Of a stretch of DNA of 64,000 bases, positions 26,090 to 34,732 are shown one piece after another. The position numbers and the translations under genes were made by a program. This DNA comes from Mesorhizobium carmichaelinearum (lineage in GTDB: Bacteria; Pseudomonadota; Alphaproteobacteria; Rhizobiales; Rhizobiaceae), in contig NZ_FZQR01000008.1 in NCBI RefSeq assembly GCF_900199455.1, positions 62,001-126,000 of the forward strand, read 5' to 3'. A model generated the notes under the pieces. The model was not told the DNA's origin. It searched no databases and saw only the letters and a program-made list of their open reading frames with translations. How positions within the stretch are numbered: the first letter of the stretch is position 1; each line of letters starts with the position of its first letter.

Positions 26090-26287
26090 CTAAATTCGAT
26101 TCAACAACTGCTTCAAGGTTTCCAAAAGCCCCTGCCAAAAGCCATCCGGCGAGTAGGCCGCGGCGAGCAGCGCTATTCCTATCGCGCACAGCCAGAATGC
26201 GAGGCCCAGGCCCGCTTCCCAGTTATCCACTCGATCCCGCAGGTAGACATGTTTTTCTGCGGGTTCGCGTTTGCGCGCCTTTGTCAC
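26090..26287 (-). CDS. Small single-pass membrane protein within the suf operon
   Basis: This encodes 65 residues: a charged N-terminus (MTKARKREPAEKHVYLRDRV), one clear membrane helix (about 25-45, LGLAFWLCAIGIALLAAAY) and an amphipathic tail (LLETLKQLLNRI). The start overlaps the sufB stop by 4 bases and the end is 27 bases before sufC, so it is very likely translated with sufB. It is not a core Suf component. I do not recognise a family. It could tether or regulate the machinery at the membrane, which is speculation. Confidence 0.7.
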   Translation of the reverse strand: MTKARKREPAEKHVYLRDRVDNWEAGLGLAFWLCAIGIALLAAAYSPDGFWQGLLETLKQLLNRI

Positions 26288-27801
26288 CCCACGCTTCCCT
26301 CGAGGCTGATACCGATCAGCTTCTGCGCCTCGACGGCGAACTCCATCGGCAACTGCTGGATGACGTCCTTGACGAAGCCGTTGACGATCAGCGCGATCGC
26401 TTCCTCTTCAGGGATGCCACGCTGCATGACATAAAATTTCTGGTCCTCGGAAATCTTCGACGTCGTCGCTTCGTGCTCGAACTGCGCCGTCGAGTTCTTG
26501 GCTTCCATGTAAGGCACGGTGTGCGCGCCGCACTGGTCGCCGATCAGCAGCGAGTCACAGTTGGTGAAGTTGCGGGCGTTGGTCGCCTTGCGATGCGCCG
26601 AGACCTGGCCGCGATAGGTGTTCTGCGAGAAGCCGGCGGCGATGCCCTTGGAGATGATGCGGCTCGACGTGTTCTTGCCGAGATGGATCATCTTGGTGCC
26701 TGAGTCGACCTGCTGATAGCCGTTCGACACGGCGATCGAATAGAACTCGCCCGAGGAATCGTCGCCGCGCAGGATGCAGCTCGGATACTTCCAGGTGATG
26801 GCCGAACCGGTCTCGACCTGCGTCCACGAAATCTTCGAACGGTCGCCACGGCAGTCGCCGCGCTTGGTGACGAAATTGTAGATGCCGCCCTTGCCCTCGG
26901 CGTCGCCGGGATACCAGTTCTGCACCGTCGAATATTTGATCTCGGCATCGTCGAGCGCCACCAGTTCGACGACCGCGGCATGCAGCTGGTTCTCGTCGCG
27001 TTGCGGCGCCGTGCAGCCTTCGAGATAGGAGACGTAAGCCCCCTCCTCGGCGATGATCAGCGTGCGCTCGAACTGTCCGGTGTTCTTCTCGTTCATGCGG
27101 AAATAGGTCGACAGCTCCATCGGGCAGCGAACACCCTTGGGCACGAACACGAAGGAGCCGTCGGTGAACACGGCCGAATTCAGTGTCGCGTAGTAATTGT
27201 CGGAGGTCGGCACCACGGAGCCGAGATACTTTTTCACCAGTTCCGGATGCTCGCGAATGGCTTCCGAGATCGAGCAGAAGATGACTCCGGCCTGCGCCAA
27301 CTCCTTCTTGAAGGTGGTGACGACGGAGACGGAATCGAACACCGCGTCGACGGCGACACGGCCCGACTTGTAGACATTGTCGCTGGGCTCCTCGAGATCG
27401 GAGGCGTCGGTCTTCTGCACGCCGGCGAGGATTTCCTGCTCGCGCAGCGGAATGCCAAGCTTCTCATAGACCTTCAAGAGTTCGGGATCGACATCGCTGA
27501 GCGATGACGGGCCGGGCGTGCTCTTGGGCGCCGCGTAATAATAGATGTCCTGGAAATCGATCTTGGGATAGTGGACGCGCGCCCAGGTCGGCTCTTCCAG
27601 CGTCAGCCAGCGCCGATAGGCTTCCAGGCGCCATTCCAGCATCCAGGACGGTTCGTCCTTCTTGGCCGAAATGAAACGGATGATGTCTTCGCTCAAGCCC
27701 TTGGGGGCCTTGTCGACAGCGATTTCCGTCTGGAACCCGTATTTGTATTGGTCGACGTCGATCTTTCGGACCCGATCGATCGTGTCCTGCACAGCAGGCA
27801 T
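26284..27801 (-). CDS. sufB: SufB scaffold subunit
   Basis: This encodes 505 residues. Conserved regions include GFQTEIAVDKAPKGL, VRCPMELSTYFRMN, YLEGCTAPQRDENQLHAAVV, NFVTKRGDCRGDRSKISWTQ and the C-terminal NCDSLLIGDQCGAHTVPYME, all diagnostic of SufB and containing its functional cysteines. SufB accepts sulfur from SufS and assembles the nascent cluster together with SufC and SufD. It is coupled to the 65-residue membrane ORF. Confidence 0.97.
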   Translation of the reverse strand: MPAVQDTIDRVRKIDVDQYKYGFQTEIAVDKAPKGLSEDIIRFISAKKDEPSWMLEWRLEAYRRWLTLEEPTWARVHYPKIDFQDIYYYAAPKSTPGPSSLSDVDPELLKVYEKLGIPLREQEILAGVQKTDASDLEEPSDNVYKSGRVAVDAVFDSVSVVTTFKKELAQAGVIFCSISEAIREHPELVKKYLGSVVPTSDNYYATLNSAVFTDGSFVFVPKGVRCPMELSTYFRMNEKNTGQFERTLIIAEEGAYVSYLEGCTAPQRDENQLHAAVVELVALDDAEIKYSTVQNWYPGDAEGKGGIYNFVTKRGDCRGDRSKISWTQVETGSAITWKYPSCILRGDDSSGEFYSIAVSNGYQQVDSGTKMIHLGKNTSSRIISKGIAAGFSQNTYRGQVSAHRKATNARNFTNCDSLLIGDQCGAHTVPYMEAKNSTAQFEHEATTSKISEDQKFYVMQRGIPEEEAIALIVNGFVKDVIQQLPMEFAVEAQKLIGISLEGSVG

Positions 27802-27988
27802 ATGCGTTCTCCATCCACGCCGGGGTCAAGGCCCGACAGTTTTCAAACTATGGCACCGCCGAAATGAACGCCGAAGAAGCGCTCGCGGCAGCGTAAGTTC
27901 CATATAGTGCGCCTCGACCGGAAATTCACCCGGCCAGCATGAAACGCACGGCTCTACCAGGCCGAAAGGCCCAAAATCGTCCAACCGC

Positions 27989-29152
27989 TCAAGCGGCTTT
28001 TTCCTTATCCGCCCGACGCGCTGCGATTCCCGTCAACGCGGCGCGGAACAGTTCGATGTCCTCCGCGCTCGTCGCAGCACCGATCGACACGCGCAAAGCG
28101 CCAAGACTGTCACCATAACCCATGGCTTTCAGCACGTGGCTCGGTCCGACCTTGCCCGACGAACAGGCGGAGCCGGCCGACAGCGCCACACCGGCCAGAT
28201 CAAAGGCGATCTGCGCGGTTTCGGCCTTGACGCCCGCAATAGCGAAGAATGTCGTATTGGCAAGCCTTGGCGCGCCGGTTCCAAAGATTTCCGCGTCGGG
28301 CACCAGCATTTTCACGATGGCCTCGATCGCATCACGGCGCTCGCGCACCGCATCGATCGCCGGCAATCCGGCCAGCGCTTCGCGTGCGGCAGCACCAAAG
28401 CTTGATATGGCGGCGAGGTTTTCGGTGCCGCCGCGATGGCCCTTTTCCTGGCCGCCGCCATTGATCAGGGGCTTCGGCATCATCAGATCGGCAGCGGCGA
28501 CGATGGCGCCGCCCCCCTTGGGGCCGCCGATCTTGTGCGAAGACAAAATCAAATAGTCGGCGTAACCCGCTGACATGTCGATGGAAACGCGGCCCGCGGC
28601 CTGAACCGCATCGACGACAAAAATGCCGCCCGCGGCCTTGACGATCTCGGCGATCCGATCGATCGGCTGGATGACGCCGGTCTCGTTGTTGGCGGCATGG
28701 ATCGCGACCAGCGGCAGGCCATCGGCCTTGTCGTGTCGGGCGAGCGCCTCGGCCAAAGCGTCAAGATCGGCGACGCCGTTGGCGTCGACGCCGATGCGCG
28801 TCACCTGCGCGGCCGGAAAGCGCCCGCCATTCAACAGGCAGGGATGATCGGCCTCGCAGACGTAGAGCCGGCTGATGCGCACGCTGCCGCGCCCCATCTG
28901 CCAGTCGGGTGAAAGCAGCGTCGAGGCGGCTTCGGTCGCGCCCGACGTGAAGACGACATGTTCGGGCCGGGCATTGACCAGTGCCGCAACCTCGCGCCTT
29001 GCCGTCTCGATCAGGCGCCGCGCGGCGCGGCCTTCGGCATGAACCGATGACGGGTTGGCGGTCACGTCAAGCGCCGCGACCATAGCCTCGCGCGCCGCTG
29101 ACAGCAGCGGCGCACTGGCATTGTAGTCGAGATAGGCGCGTTTTGCGGCCAT
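27989..29152 (-). CDS. IscS/NifS-like cysteine desulfurase, first gene of the suf operon
   Basis: This is a 387-residue group I desulfurase. It has AYLDYNASAPLL at the start, the PLP lysine in LILSSHKIGGPKGGGAIV and the mobile-loop cysteine in SAGSACSSGKVGPSHVLKAM. It provides a second sulfur source besides SufS. This desulfurase-sufBCDS-T-A order matches the operon named sufS2BCDS1XA in Agrobacterium. I chose the ATG at 29152 because upstream sequence has no conserved content. An Irr-like palindrome lies 132 bases upstream. Confidence 0.92.
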   Translation of the reverse strand: MAAKRAYLDYNASAPLLSAAREAMVAALDVTANPSSVHAEGRAARRLIETARREVAALVNARPEHVVFTSGATEAASTLLSPDWQMGRGSVRISRLYVCEADHPCLLNGGRFPAAQVTRIGVDANGVADLDALAEALARHDKADGLPLVAIHAANNETGVIQPIDRIAEIVKAAGGIFVVDAVQAAGRVSIDMSAGYADYLILSSHKIGGPKGGGAIVAAADLMMPKPLINGGGQEKGHRGGTENLAAISSFGAAAREALAGLPAIDAVRERRDAIEAIVKMLVPDAEIFGTGAPRLANTTFFAIAGVKAETAQIAFDLAGVALSAGSACSSGKVGPSHVLKAMGYGDSLGALRVSIGAATSAEDIELFRAALTGIAARRADKEKAA

Positions 29153-29283
29153 TTTCGTCCAGTTGATCCCGTCAGAAGCCATTCGGCTGTCGTATGGCGT
29201 TATTTCCTTGAAATTCCAAGGCGAGCCGTCCTATTTACGCGGCTTGCGGCGCGGGTGGCCGGGCTCGACGTCTGGCCACTCAG

Positions 29284-29300
29284 TTTTGAACAGTTCTAAA
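29284..29300. promoter_or_regulatory. Irr (ICE-type) iron-response palindrome upstream of the suf operon
   Basis: TTTTGAACAGTTCTAAA matches the iron control element TTTAGAA-N3-TTCTAAA bound by the rhizobial haem-responsive regulator Irr with one mismatch. It lies 132 bases before the desulfurase start and 91 bases before the divergent hydrolase start. A related half-site (TTCTAAGAA) follows at 29306-29314. Confidence 0.65.
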
Positions 29301-29390
29301 CTAGCTTCTAAGAAGACGCTCGCCCTGCGTCAAGGCCAGAGGAAGACACGTTCCGGGCGCCGCGCATTCGTATACCAAGTGGAGTATTTC

Positions 29391-30065
29391 ATGCCTGAGG
29401 TCATTTTCACCGGTCCGGCCGGCCGCCTGGAGGGACGCTACCAGCCCTCGAAGGAAAAGAGCGCGCCGATCGCCATCGTCTTGCATCCGCATCCGCAGTT
29501 CGGCGGCACGATGAACAACAAGATCGTCTACGACCTCTTTTATATGTTCCAGAAGCGCGATTTCACCACGCTGCGCTTCAATTTCCGCGGCATCGGCCGC
29601 AGCCAGGGCGAATTCGACCACGGCACGGGCGAATTGTCGGACGCGGCGGCAGCACTCGACTGGGTCCAGTCGCTGCATCCGGATTCCAAGAGCTGCTGGG
29701 TCGCCGGCTATTCCTTTGGTTCGTGGATCGGCATGCAGCTGCTGATGCGCCGGCCCGAGATCGAAGGCTTCATCTCGATCGCACCGCAGCCCAACACCTA
29801 TGATTTCTCGTTCCTGGCGCCCTGCCCGTCATCAGGCCTGATCATCCATGGCGATGCCGACAAGGTGGCGCCGCCGAAGGATGTGCAAGGCCTGGTCGAC
29901 AAGCTGCACACGCAAAAGGGCATCACCATCACGCAGAAGACCTTGCCCGGCGCCAACCACTTTTTCGCCAACGACGCCGATCTTCTGATCGAGGAATGCG
30001 CGGACTATCTCGACCGCCGGCTGGCGGGCGAATTGTCCGATCCGCGGCCGAAACGGCTGAGATAG
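29391..30065 (+). CDS. Alpha/beta hydrolase
   Basis: This encodes 224 residues from the ATG at 29391, preceded by GGAG. The fold is recognisable: HPHPQFGGTMNNKIV (oxyanion region), RFNFRGIGRSQGEFDHGTGE, the nucleophile-elbow position GYSFGSWIG (about 107-115, Ser in G-x-S-x-G), an acid near HGDADKVAPP and the histidine in GANHFF. It is cytoplasmic and of unknown substrate, close to the conserved bacterial 'alpha/beta hydrolase, Ser-His-Asp' group often annotated as CocE-like or dienelactone hydrolase-like. It is divergent from the suf operon. Confidence 0.85.
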   Translation: MPEVIFTGPAGRLEGRYQPSKEKSAPIAIVLHPHPQFGGTMNNKIVYDLFYMFQKRDFTTLRFNFRGIGRSQGEFDHGTGELSDAAAALDWVQSLHPDSKSCWVAGYSFGSWIGMQLLMRRPEIEGFISIAPQPNTYDFSFLAPCPSSGLIIHGDADKVAPPKDVQGLVDKLHTQKGITITQKTLPGANHFFANDADLLIEECADYLDRRLAGELSDPRPKRLR

Positions 30066-30087
30066 ACAGGGAAAGGCGCCAGCGCCG

Positions 30088-30738
30088 ATGTACGAGCCTC
30101 CCCATTTCCAGGAAACGCGGCCTGATGTCCTGCACGGACTGATCCAGTTGCATCCGCTCGGCACACTGATCTCGAACGGGCCTGACGGCCCGGTCGCCGA
30201 CGCCATTCCGTTTTTGCTCGACGCCGGGGCGTCGCCGAACGGCAAGCTGCGCGCCCACCTGGCCAAGGCCAACCCACACTGGAAACTTATCGCGGAAAAC
30301 CCGTCATCACCCGTGCTGATCGTCTTCCAGGGCACCGACGCCTATGTGACGCCGTCCTGGTACGAAACCAAGCGCGAGACCGGCAAGGTCGTGCCGACCT
30401 GGAACTATGCCATCGTGCAGGTGCGCGGCACGGCCAAGGTGATCGACGATCAGGACTGGCTGGCGCAGCAGCTCGCCGACCTGACCCTATCGCAGGAAGG
30501 CCCCCGCGAGGCCCCCTGGGCGGTGACCGATGCACCGCCGCCCTTCATCCAGTCGCAGATCAAGGGCATCATCGGGCTGGAAATCGAGATCAACGAGATC
30601 CATGGTAAGTGGAAGGTCAGCCAGAACCGTCCCGTCGCCGACCGCGTCGGCGTGGCGCACGGTCTTGAAAGCGAGACCGCCAATTCATCAGACATGGTCC
30701 GCCTGGTACGGTCTTACGGCGGCCTGGACAGCAATTAA
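30088..30738 (+). CDS. PaiB-like FMN-binding protein
   Basis: This encodes 216 residues. It starts MYEPPHFQETRPDVLHGLIQ and contains HLAKANPHWKLI, DAYVTPSWYETKRETGKVVP and TWNYAIVQVRGTAKV, the conserved sequence of the PaiB family with an FMN-binding split barrel. Members were named as negative transcriptional regulators in Bacillus but many may be flavoproteins. It follows the hydrolase gene by 22 bases, so is probably co-transcribed. Confidence 0.9.
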   Translation: MYEPPHFQETRPDVLHGLIQLHPLGTLISNGPDGPVADAIPFLLDAGASPNGKLRAHLAKANPHWKLIAENPSSPVLIVFQGTDAYVTPSWYETKRETGKVVPTWNYAIVQVRGTAKVIDDQDWLAQQLADLTLSQEGPREAPWAVTDAPPPFIQSQIKGIIGLEIEINEIHGKWKVSQNRPVADRVGVAHGLESETANSSDMVRLVRSYGGLDSN

Positions 30739-30750
30739 TCCGGCTTCGAT

Positions 30751-31566
30751 CTATCTTTCCGGAGCAATCAGCCGGAACGATGCCTTGCGGACCGGCAATC
30801 CTGACGGCGTCGGACGGAAGATGAAGCCGAGCCGGGCAAAGACCAGCCCGCAGACGAGCGCAAACGCACAGCCAAGGCCGAAGCCGGCGACGGTGTCGCT
30901 CGGATAGTGCGCGCCGACGAAAACCCTGGTCGAGGCGAGACAGGCGGTGATCGCCAAGGCGATGGTCCAGCGTCGCGGAAACAAAAGCAGGAGAACGCCG
31001 AACACCGCCCCCATCGTCGTGGCATGGCCTGAGGGAAAACCGGCGAAGCGCGCGTCAAAGGCGAAGGGATGCAGCGCGAGCACACCAAAATCCTGGAAGT
31101 AGAGCGGGCGCGCCCGGCCGATCGCATATTTCAGCACATTGACCAGCAGACCGGACAGGCCGACGGAACTCAGCACCAGAAAAGCCAGGCAGGTCCAGTT
31201 GTAGGCGAGCATCAGCCGCCGCCGTGAAAGGCTGCGCCAATCGATCAGATTGGCCGCGACGAGCAACAACGCCGATGGGATCAGGTACCAGCCGCCGAGA
31301 GCGAACTGGGTCAGGAACTCGGCGAAGCTGGCTCCCGACCATTGGCCATGCAGCACCCCTGCCGGCGTATCGAGACGAACAAATGCCGCCGCCGTCAGCA
31401 ACACCCAAACGGCGAGCCAAACAGGCCACGCGATGTTGGGGTAACGCGCGGGACGAACGGCAAAGCGCCTTCTGACGATCTGCATGGTGTCGCGAGAATT
31501 GCTCAGGGATCGACGCCCTACCCCAAGGAGCCGACTGGAAACGGAAGGGCGCGATTTTACGAGCAT
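30751..31566 (-). CDS. PAP2-family membrane phosphatase
   Basis: This encodes up to 271 residues (an internal ATG at 31485 gives 244). Six membrane segments are visible. The three PAP2 motifs are complete: KYAIGRARP, PSGHATT and the final STRVFVGAHYPSD, so the active site should face the periplasm. It ends a minus-strand operon with a GT2, a LAB-N protein and a GT39 transferase. A role in dephosphorylating lipid A (as LpxE/LpxF) or a polyprenyl pyrophosphate is plausible; context favours envelope lipid modification. Confidence 0.87.
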   Translation of the reverse strand: MLVKSRPSVSSRLLGVGRRSLSNSRDTMQIVRRRFAVRPARYPNIAWPVWLAVWVLLTAAAFVRLDTPAGVLHGQWSGASFAEFLTQFALGGWYLIPSALLLVAANLIDWRSLSRRRLMLAYNWTCLAFLVLSSVGLSGLLVNVLKYAIGRARPLYFQDFGVLALHPFAFDARFAGFPSGHATTMGAVFGVLLLLFPRRWTIALAITACLASTRVFVGAHYPSDTVAGFGLGCAFALVCGLVFARLGFIFRPTPSGLPVRKASFRLIAPER

Positions 31567-31611
31567 TGGGAATTCGACCCCATTGTTGCCGTCATGGGCA
31601 TCGACGAGCCG

Positions 31612-33261
31612 TCATGGGGCCACACGATAGAGGCCAAGCGACAATTTGTCTCCCGACGAATAGTTGAGGCCGTCGATCTCGGCGACGCGGTTCACCGATT
31701 TGCCTTGCGCCGACAGCATGCCGTTCAGTTTCTGCTCGTCCTCGATCGGCGCCAGCCCCAACGCGCAGGCAGGATCGGCAAGCAGATGTTGCGCCACGCC
31801 GCCGACATCGGTCAGCACCGTTTTGGTGCCGACCAAAAAGACCAGGCTCGGTTCCTGATAGCGGGCCGAGGCCAGCACCGTGGTGTCGCAAGGCTTGCTG
31901 GCAAGCACCGCTTGCTTGATCGCCGGGCTCAGCCAGATCGGCTTGAGCGACGGCGCGATGACGCCGAACAGCAAGGCATAGGTGATGCCGGCACAGGCGG
32001 CGGTGGTTCCGATGCGTGGCAGCGGCACCTGCAACTGCCGCGAAAAAGCGAAGTAGCCCGTGCCGAGTGCCGCGGCGGCGGCCGGAATGCTCCACCAGGA
32101 AAAAGTGTGGGTGAGGTAAATCGGCGCTCCGATGCAGACGGCCGCCAGGCCAAGGCTGACCACGACCAGGCCAAATGCGGTCGACCACCACAGCCATTGC
32201 TGCCAGCGCTTCAGCGGCGCATTGGCATCCTCAGGCTGCAATGTCAGCAGCCAGCCGATCAGCAGCGCCATGCCGGGATAGGCCGGCAGGACATAATGCG
32301 GCAGCTTGGTCGGGATGAGCTCGAACACCAGCCAGAACGGGATGTACCAGGCGAGGCAGAAGCGCAGCCTGACATCGTCGCGCATGCGGTTGAGAGCCTG
32401 CAGGCCAGCGCCGACCGCGATCAGGCCGAACGGCCACATGAACAGCGAATAGGTCAGCATGTAGAAGCCGGGCGGCAGGCCGTGTGATTCCTCGCCCGAC
32501 GCGACCTTGCCAAGCATGTCCTTGCCGACGGCCTGCTGCAGGAAAGCGCCATGGCTTTTCCAGGTGATCGCGGCGAGCCAGGGCAGCGCAATTATCACGA
32601 CAAGCAACAGGCCGCGCCCAACCCTGAGCTTCGACAGCCAGCGCCCGTCGCGTTCGAAGGCAAACAGCACCGCGATGGTCAGCGCCGACAAAAGAGGCGC
32701 GATCGGGCCCTTGATCAGGATCGCCACGCCTTGCGCGATCCAGAAGATCCACCAGAGATGGCCGGCGACCGGCTCGTTGCGGCGCGATGCCAGATAAATC
32801 TGCGCCAGCGCGCCTTGCGCTGCCACGCAGCAGGCCAGCAGCATTGCATCGGTCTTGGCGTCGCGGCCCTCGAAAGCGGTGGCGAAGATCGCCGCCATCA
32901 CCAGGCCGGCGGCGATGCCGGCATTGGCGCCGAAAAGGTTGGTCCCCGTCCACGCGATCGCCAGCACCGCAATGGCAATGCCGAGTGCCGAGATCGTGCG
33001 ATAGACCCAGATCGGCGCTTCGGCGCCCTTGCCGCTCAGCGTCACGGCCGCCGATTGCAGCCAGTAGATACCGACCGGCTTCTGGTAGCGCGAGGCGTCC
33101 TGAAAGCGGATGTCGACATAGTCGCCGCTCTCCGCCATCTGCTTGGTCGCCTGGACGAAGCGCGACTCGTCACGGTCGATCGGCGGCAGCGATGCCAGCC
33201 CCGAAACCGTCATCACCAGGCTGAACAGGAAGAGAAGAATGTAGTTCCTGTTCAACGCCAT
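31612..33261 (-). CDS. ArnT-like GT39/PMT-family glycosyltransferase
   Basis: This is a 549-residue polytopic inner-membrane protein. The first periplasmic loop has LPPIDRDESRFVQATKQMAE and DIRFQDASRYQKPVGIYWLQ, the catalytic DE and substrate-loop motifs of ArnT and related enzymes that move a sugar from a polyprenyl phosphate to lipid A. Around ten or more membrane helices follow, with a small soluble C-terminal domain. It is 42 bases downstream of the LAB-N gene. The donor sugar is not evident; rhizobia use this family for galacturonate as well as aminoarabinose. Confidence 0.87.
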   Translation of the reverse strand: MALNRNYILLFLFSLVMTVSGLASLPPIDRDESRFVQATKQMAESGDYVDIRFQDASRYQKPVGIYWLQSAAVTLSGKGAEAPIWVYRTISALGIAIAVLAIAWTGTNLFGANAGIAAGLVMAAIFATAFEGRDAKTDAMLLACCVAAQGALAQIYLASRRNEPVAGHLWWIFWIAQGVAILIKGPIAPLLSALTIAVLFAFERDGRWLSKLRVGRGLLLVVIIALPWLAAITWKSHGAFLQQAVGKDMLGKVASGEESHGLPPGFYMLTYSLFMWPFGLIAVGAGLQALNRMRDDVRLRFCLAWYIPFWLVFELIPTKLPHYVLPAYPGMALLIGWLLTLQPEDANAPLKRWQQWLWWSTAFGLVVVSLGLAAVCIGAPIYLTHTFSWWSIPAAAAALGTGYFAFSRQLQVPLPRIGTTAACAGITYALLFGVIAPSLKPIWLSPAIKQAVLASKPCDTTVLASARYQEPSLVFLVGTKTVLTDVGGVAQHLLADPACALGLAPIEDEQKLNGMLSAQGKSVNRVAEIDGLNYSSGDKLSLGLYRVAP

Positions 33262-33303
33262 GCTTTAGCCTCTGTGACCATTTTCTCGGAAGTGACGGGG
33301 CGT

Positions 33304-33636
33304 TCAATCGACCTTGGTCATCGCCGCCTTGCGCTCATTGGCGATCAGCCAGAGATTTCTGATGTAGATGAACATGCCCATGGCCTGGCCGGCTATAAAC
33401 ACCGGATCCTGGCGCTGGATGGCGTAGATCAGAAGCAGGCCGCCGCCGAACAGCGAGAAGAACCAGAAGGCTACCGGCACGACGCTGCGCTTGGCCTTTT
33501 CCGAGGCCAGCCACTGCACGACAAAGCGCATGGTGAAGAAGAACTGCGCAACGAAGCCGAGCAGGATCCACGCATCGAATTGCTTGATGAAAACCTGGTG
33601 AAGCCAGGTCCCCAGTTCCTGAAGCACGTTAAACAC
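33304..33636 (-). CDS. Lipid-A-disaccharide synthase N-terminal-like (LAB-N) membrane protein
   Basis: This encodes 110 residues with three membrane segments. It contains the LAB-N domain sequence FTMRFVVQWLASEKAKRSVV and PVAFWFFSLFGGGLLLIYAI. This domain occurs as a small standalone protein beside polyprenyl-phosphate glycosyltransferases and as the N-terminus of some LpxB proteins. It may assist donor-lipid handling. Its start overlaps the 3' end of the GT2 gene by 8 bases. Confidence 0.9.
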   Translation of the reverse strand: MFNVLQELGTWLHQVFIKQFDAWILLGFVAQFFFTMRFVVQWLASEKAKRSVVPVAFWFFSLFGGGLLLIYAIQRQDPVFIAGQAMGMFIYIRNLWLIANERKAAMTKVD

Positions 33637-34363
33637 GCTTGATTTCCTCTACTTTTGGCATTCTGCGCCGCCTGCGGCGCAGCCACCAGACACCACCGAG
33701 ATCGAGCGCGCCCTGCAGGCCGCGGTCGAAAATGCCGTAATTCGACTTGCCGTGGCGGCGCGAGCGGTCGACGACGTCGCAATGCACGACGCGATAGCCT
33801 TCCTGGATGACCAGGGCCGGGACGAAGCGGTGGGTGCCGTCGAAAAACGGCAGTTTGCGCAGGATATCGGTGTGGACCGCCTTCAGGCCGCAGCCGGTGT
33901 CGCGCGTCTCGTCATGCAGGATGGCGTTTCTCAGCCAGTTGGCGAAGCGCGACGCCAGCTGCTTGACCTTGCTGTCGCGGCGCTTGAGGCGCTGCCCCTG
34001 GGCGGCGCCGAAATCGGGGCCGGCCTGCCGCAAGGCGTCGACCAGCACGGGAATATATTGCGGATCGTTCTGCCCGTCGCCGTCGATCGTGGCCACGATG
34101 CCGCCGCGCGCCGCCCAGGCGCCTGAACGCACCGAAAGGCTCTGGCCGGCGGATTTCCGATGCCGCAATTCGCGCACCGGAAAGGTGCGAAGTGCCGCCT
34201 GCTCGGTCAGCACGGCGGCTGTCTCGTCGGTCGAGCCGTCATTGACGATGATCAGTTCGAAGTCGCGCCCGGCCATCGCCGCCTCGATCTCGTCGATCAA
34301 GAGCGGCAGGTTTGCCGCCTCGTTCCTGCAAGGAATGACGATGGATATCAATGCGTCCGGCAT
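33629..34363 (-). CDS. GT2 family polyprenyl-phosphate glycosyltransferase
   Basis: This encodes 244 residues from the ATG at 34363; ATGs at 34396 and 34513 are alternatives. The GT-A domain has ISIVIPCRNEAANLPLLIDE, IIVNDGSTDETAAVL, a DGDGQNDPQYIP (DXD-like) metal site and the DTGCGLKAVHTDIL motif. It lacks the two C-terminal membrane helices of ArnC, ending in a basic tail, so it is closer to DPM1-like soluble enzymes. It should make a sugar-phosphopolyprenol used by the GT39 enzyme of the same operon. Confidence 0.87.
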   Translation of the reverse strand: MPDALISIVIPCRNEAANLPLLIDEIEAAMAGRDFELIIVNDGSTDETAAVLTEQAALRTFPVRELRHRKSAGQSLSVRSGAWAARGGIVATIDGDGQNDPQYIPVLVDALRQAGPDFGAAQGQRLKRRDSKVKQLASRFANWLRNAILHDETRDTGCGLKAVHTDILRKLPFFDGTHRFVPALVIQEGYRVVHCDVVDRSRRHGKSNYGIFDRGLQGALDLGGVWWLRRRRRRMPKVEEIKRV

Positions 34364-34732
34364 GTCGCGTCGGGGCTCTGTCGTCGAATATGGCATTATT
34401 GGATGCCGTGCGGTGCCGCTCGAGGTCGTGGGCTGCAAGAACCTTTGGCGCGGCGCCTCATTACGCCAGCCGAAACGATGAAGCAAGCATTCGTGCCGGA
34501 CCGCTCGTCGCACCGTTTCAACAACGGGTGATCGTCAGGACATCTCGTGATCCTTTGGCGCATAGCCAATCTGACGCAAAATCGGATTCCACTTTTGCTG
34601 ATCGCGAGTTCCTGATTGAAGCGCGATCTGCCGCAAAACCGGATTCCACTTTTGCTGATCGCGCTTGGATGCTAAACGCGCGCCTTCATATAGGCCGCAT
34701 CAGACCGGCTGGACGCTTTCGGGAAACAAAAT
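34364..34732. other. Gap between the GT2 operon and tyrS
   Basis: This is 369 bases between divergent genes. It may contain the true start of the GT2 gene (34396 or 34513) and holds a tandem repeat (34571-34663). No other coding sequence is convincing. The promoters of both operons must lie here. Confidence 0.55.
34571..34663. repeat. Two 36-base units with 57-base period
   Basis: CTGACGCAAAATCGGATTCC plus ACTTTTGCTGATCGCG (34571-34606) and CTGCCGCAAAACCGGATTCC plus ACTTTTGCTGATCGCG (34628-34663) differ at two positions. GCAAAA and TTTTGC within each unit are inverted, so each can fold into a small hairpin. They resemble dispersed rhizobial intergenic repeats. Confidence 0.75.
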
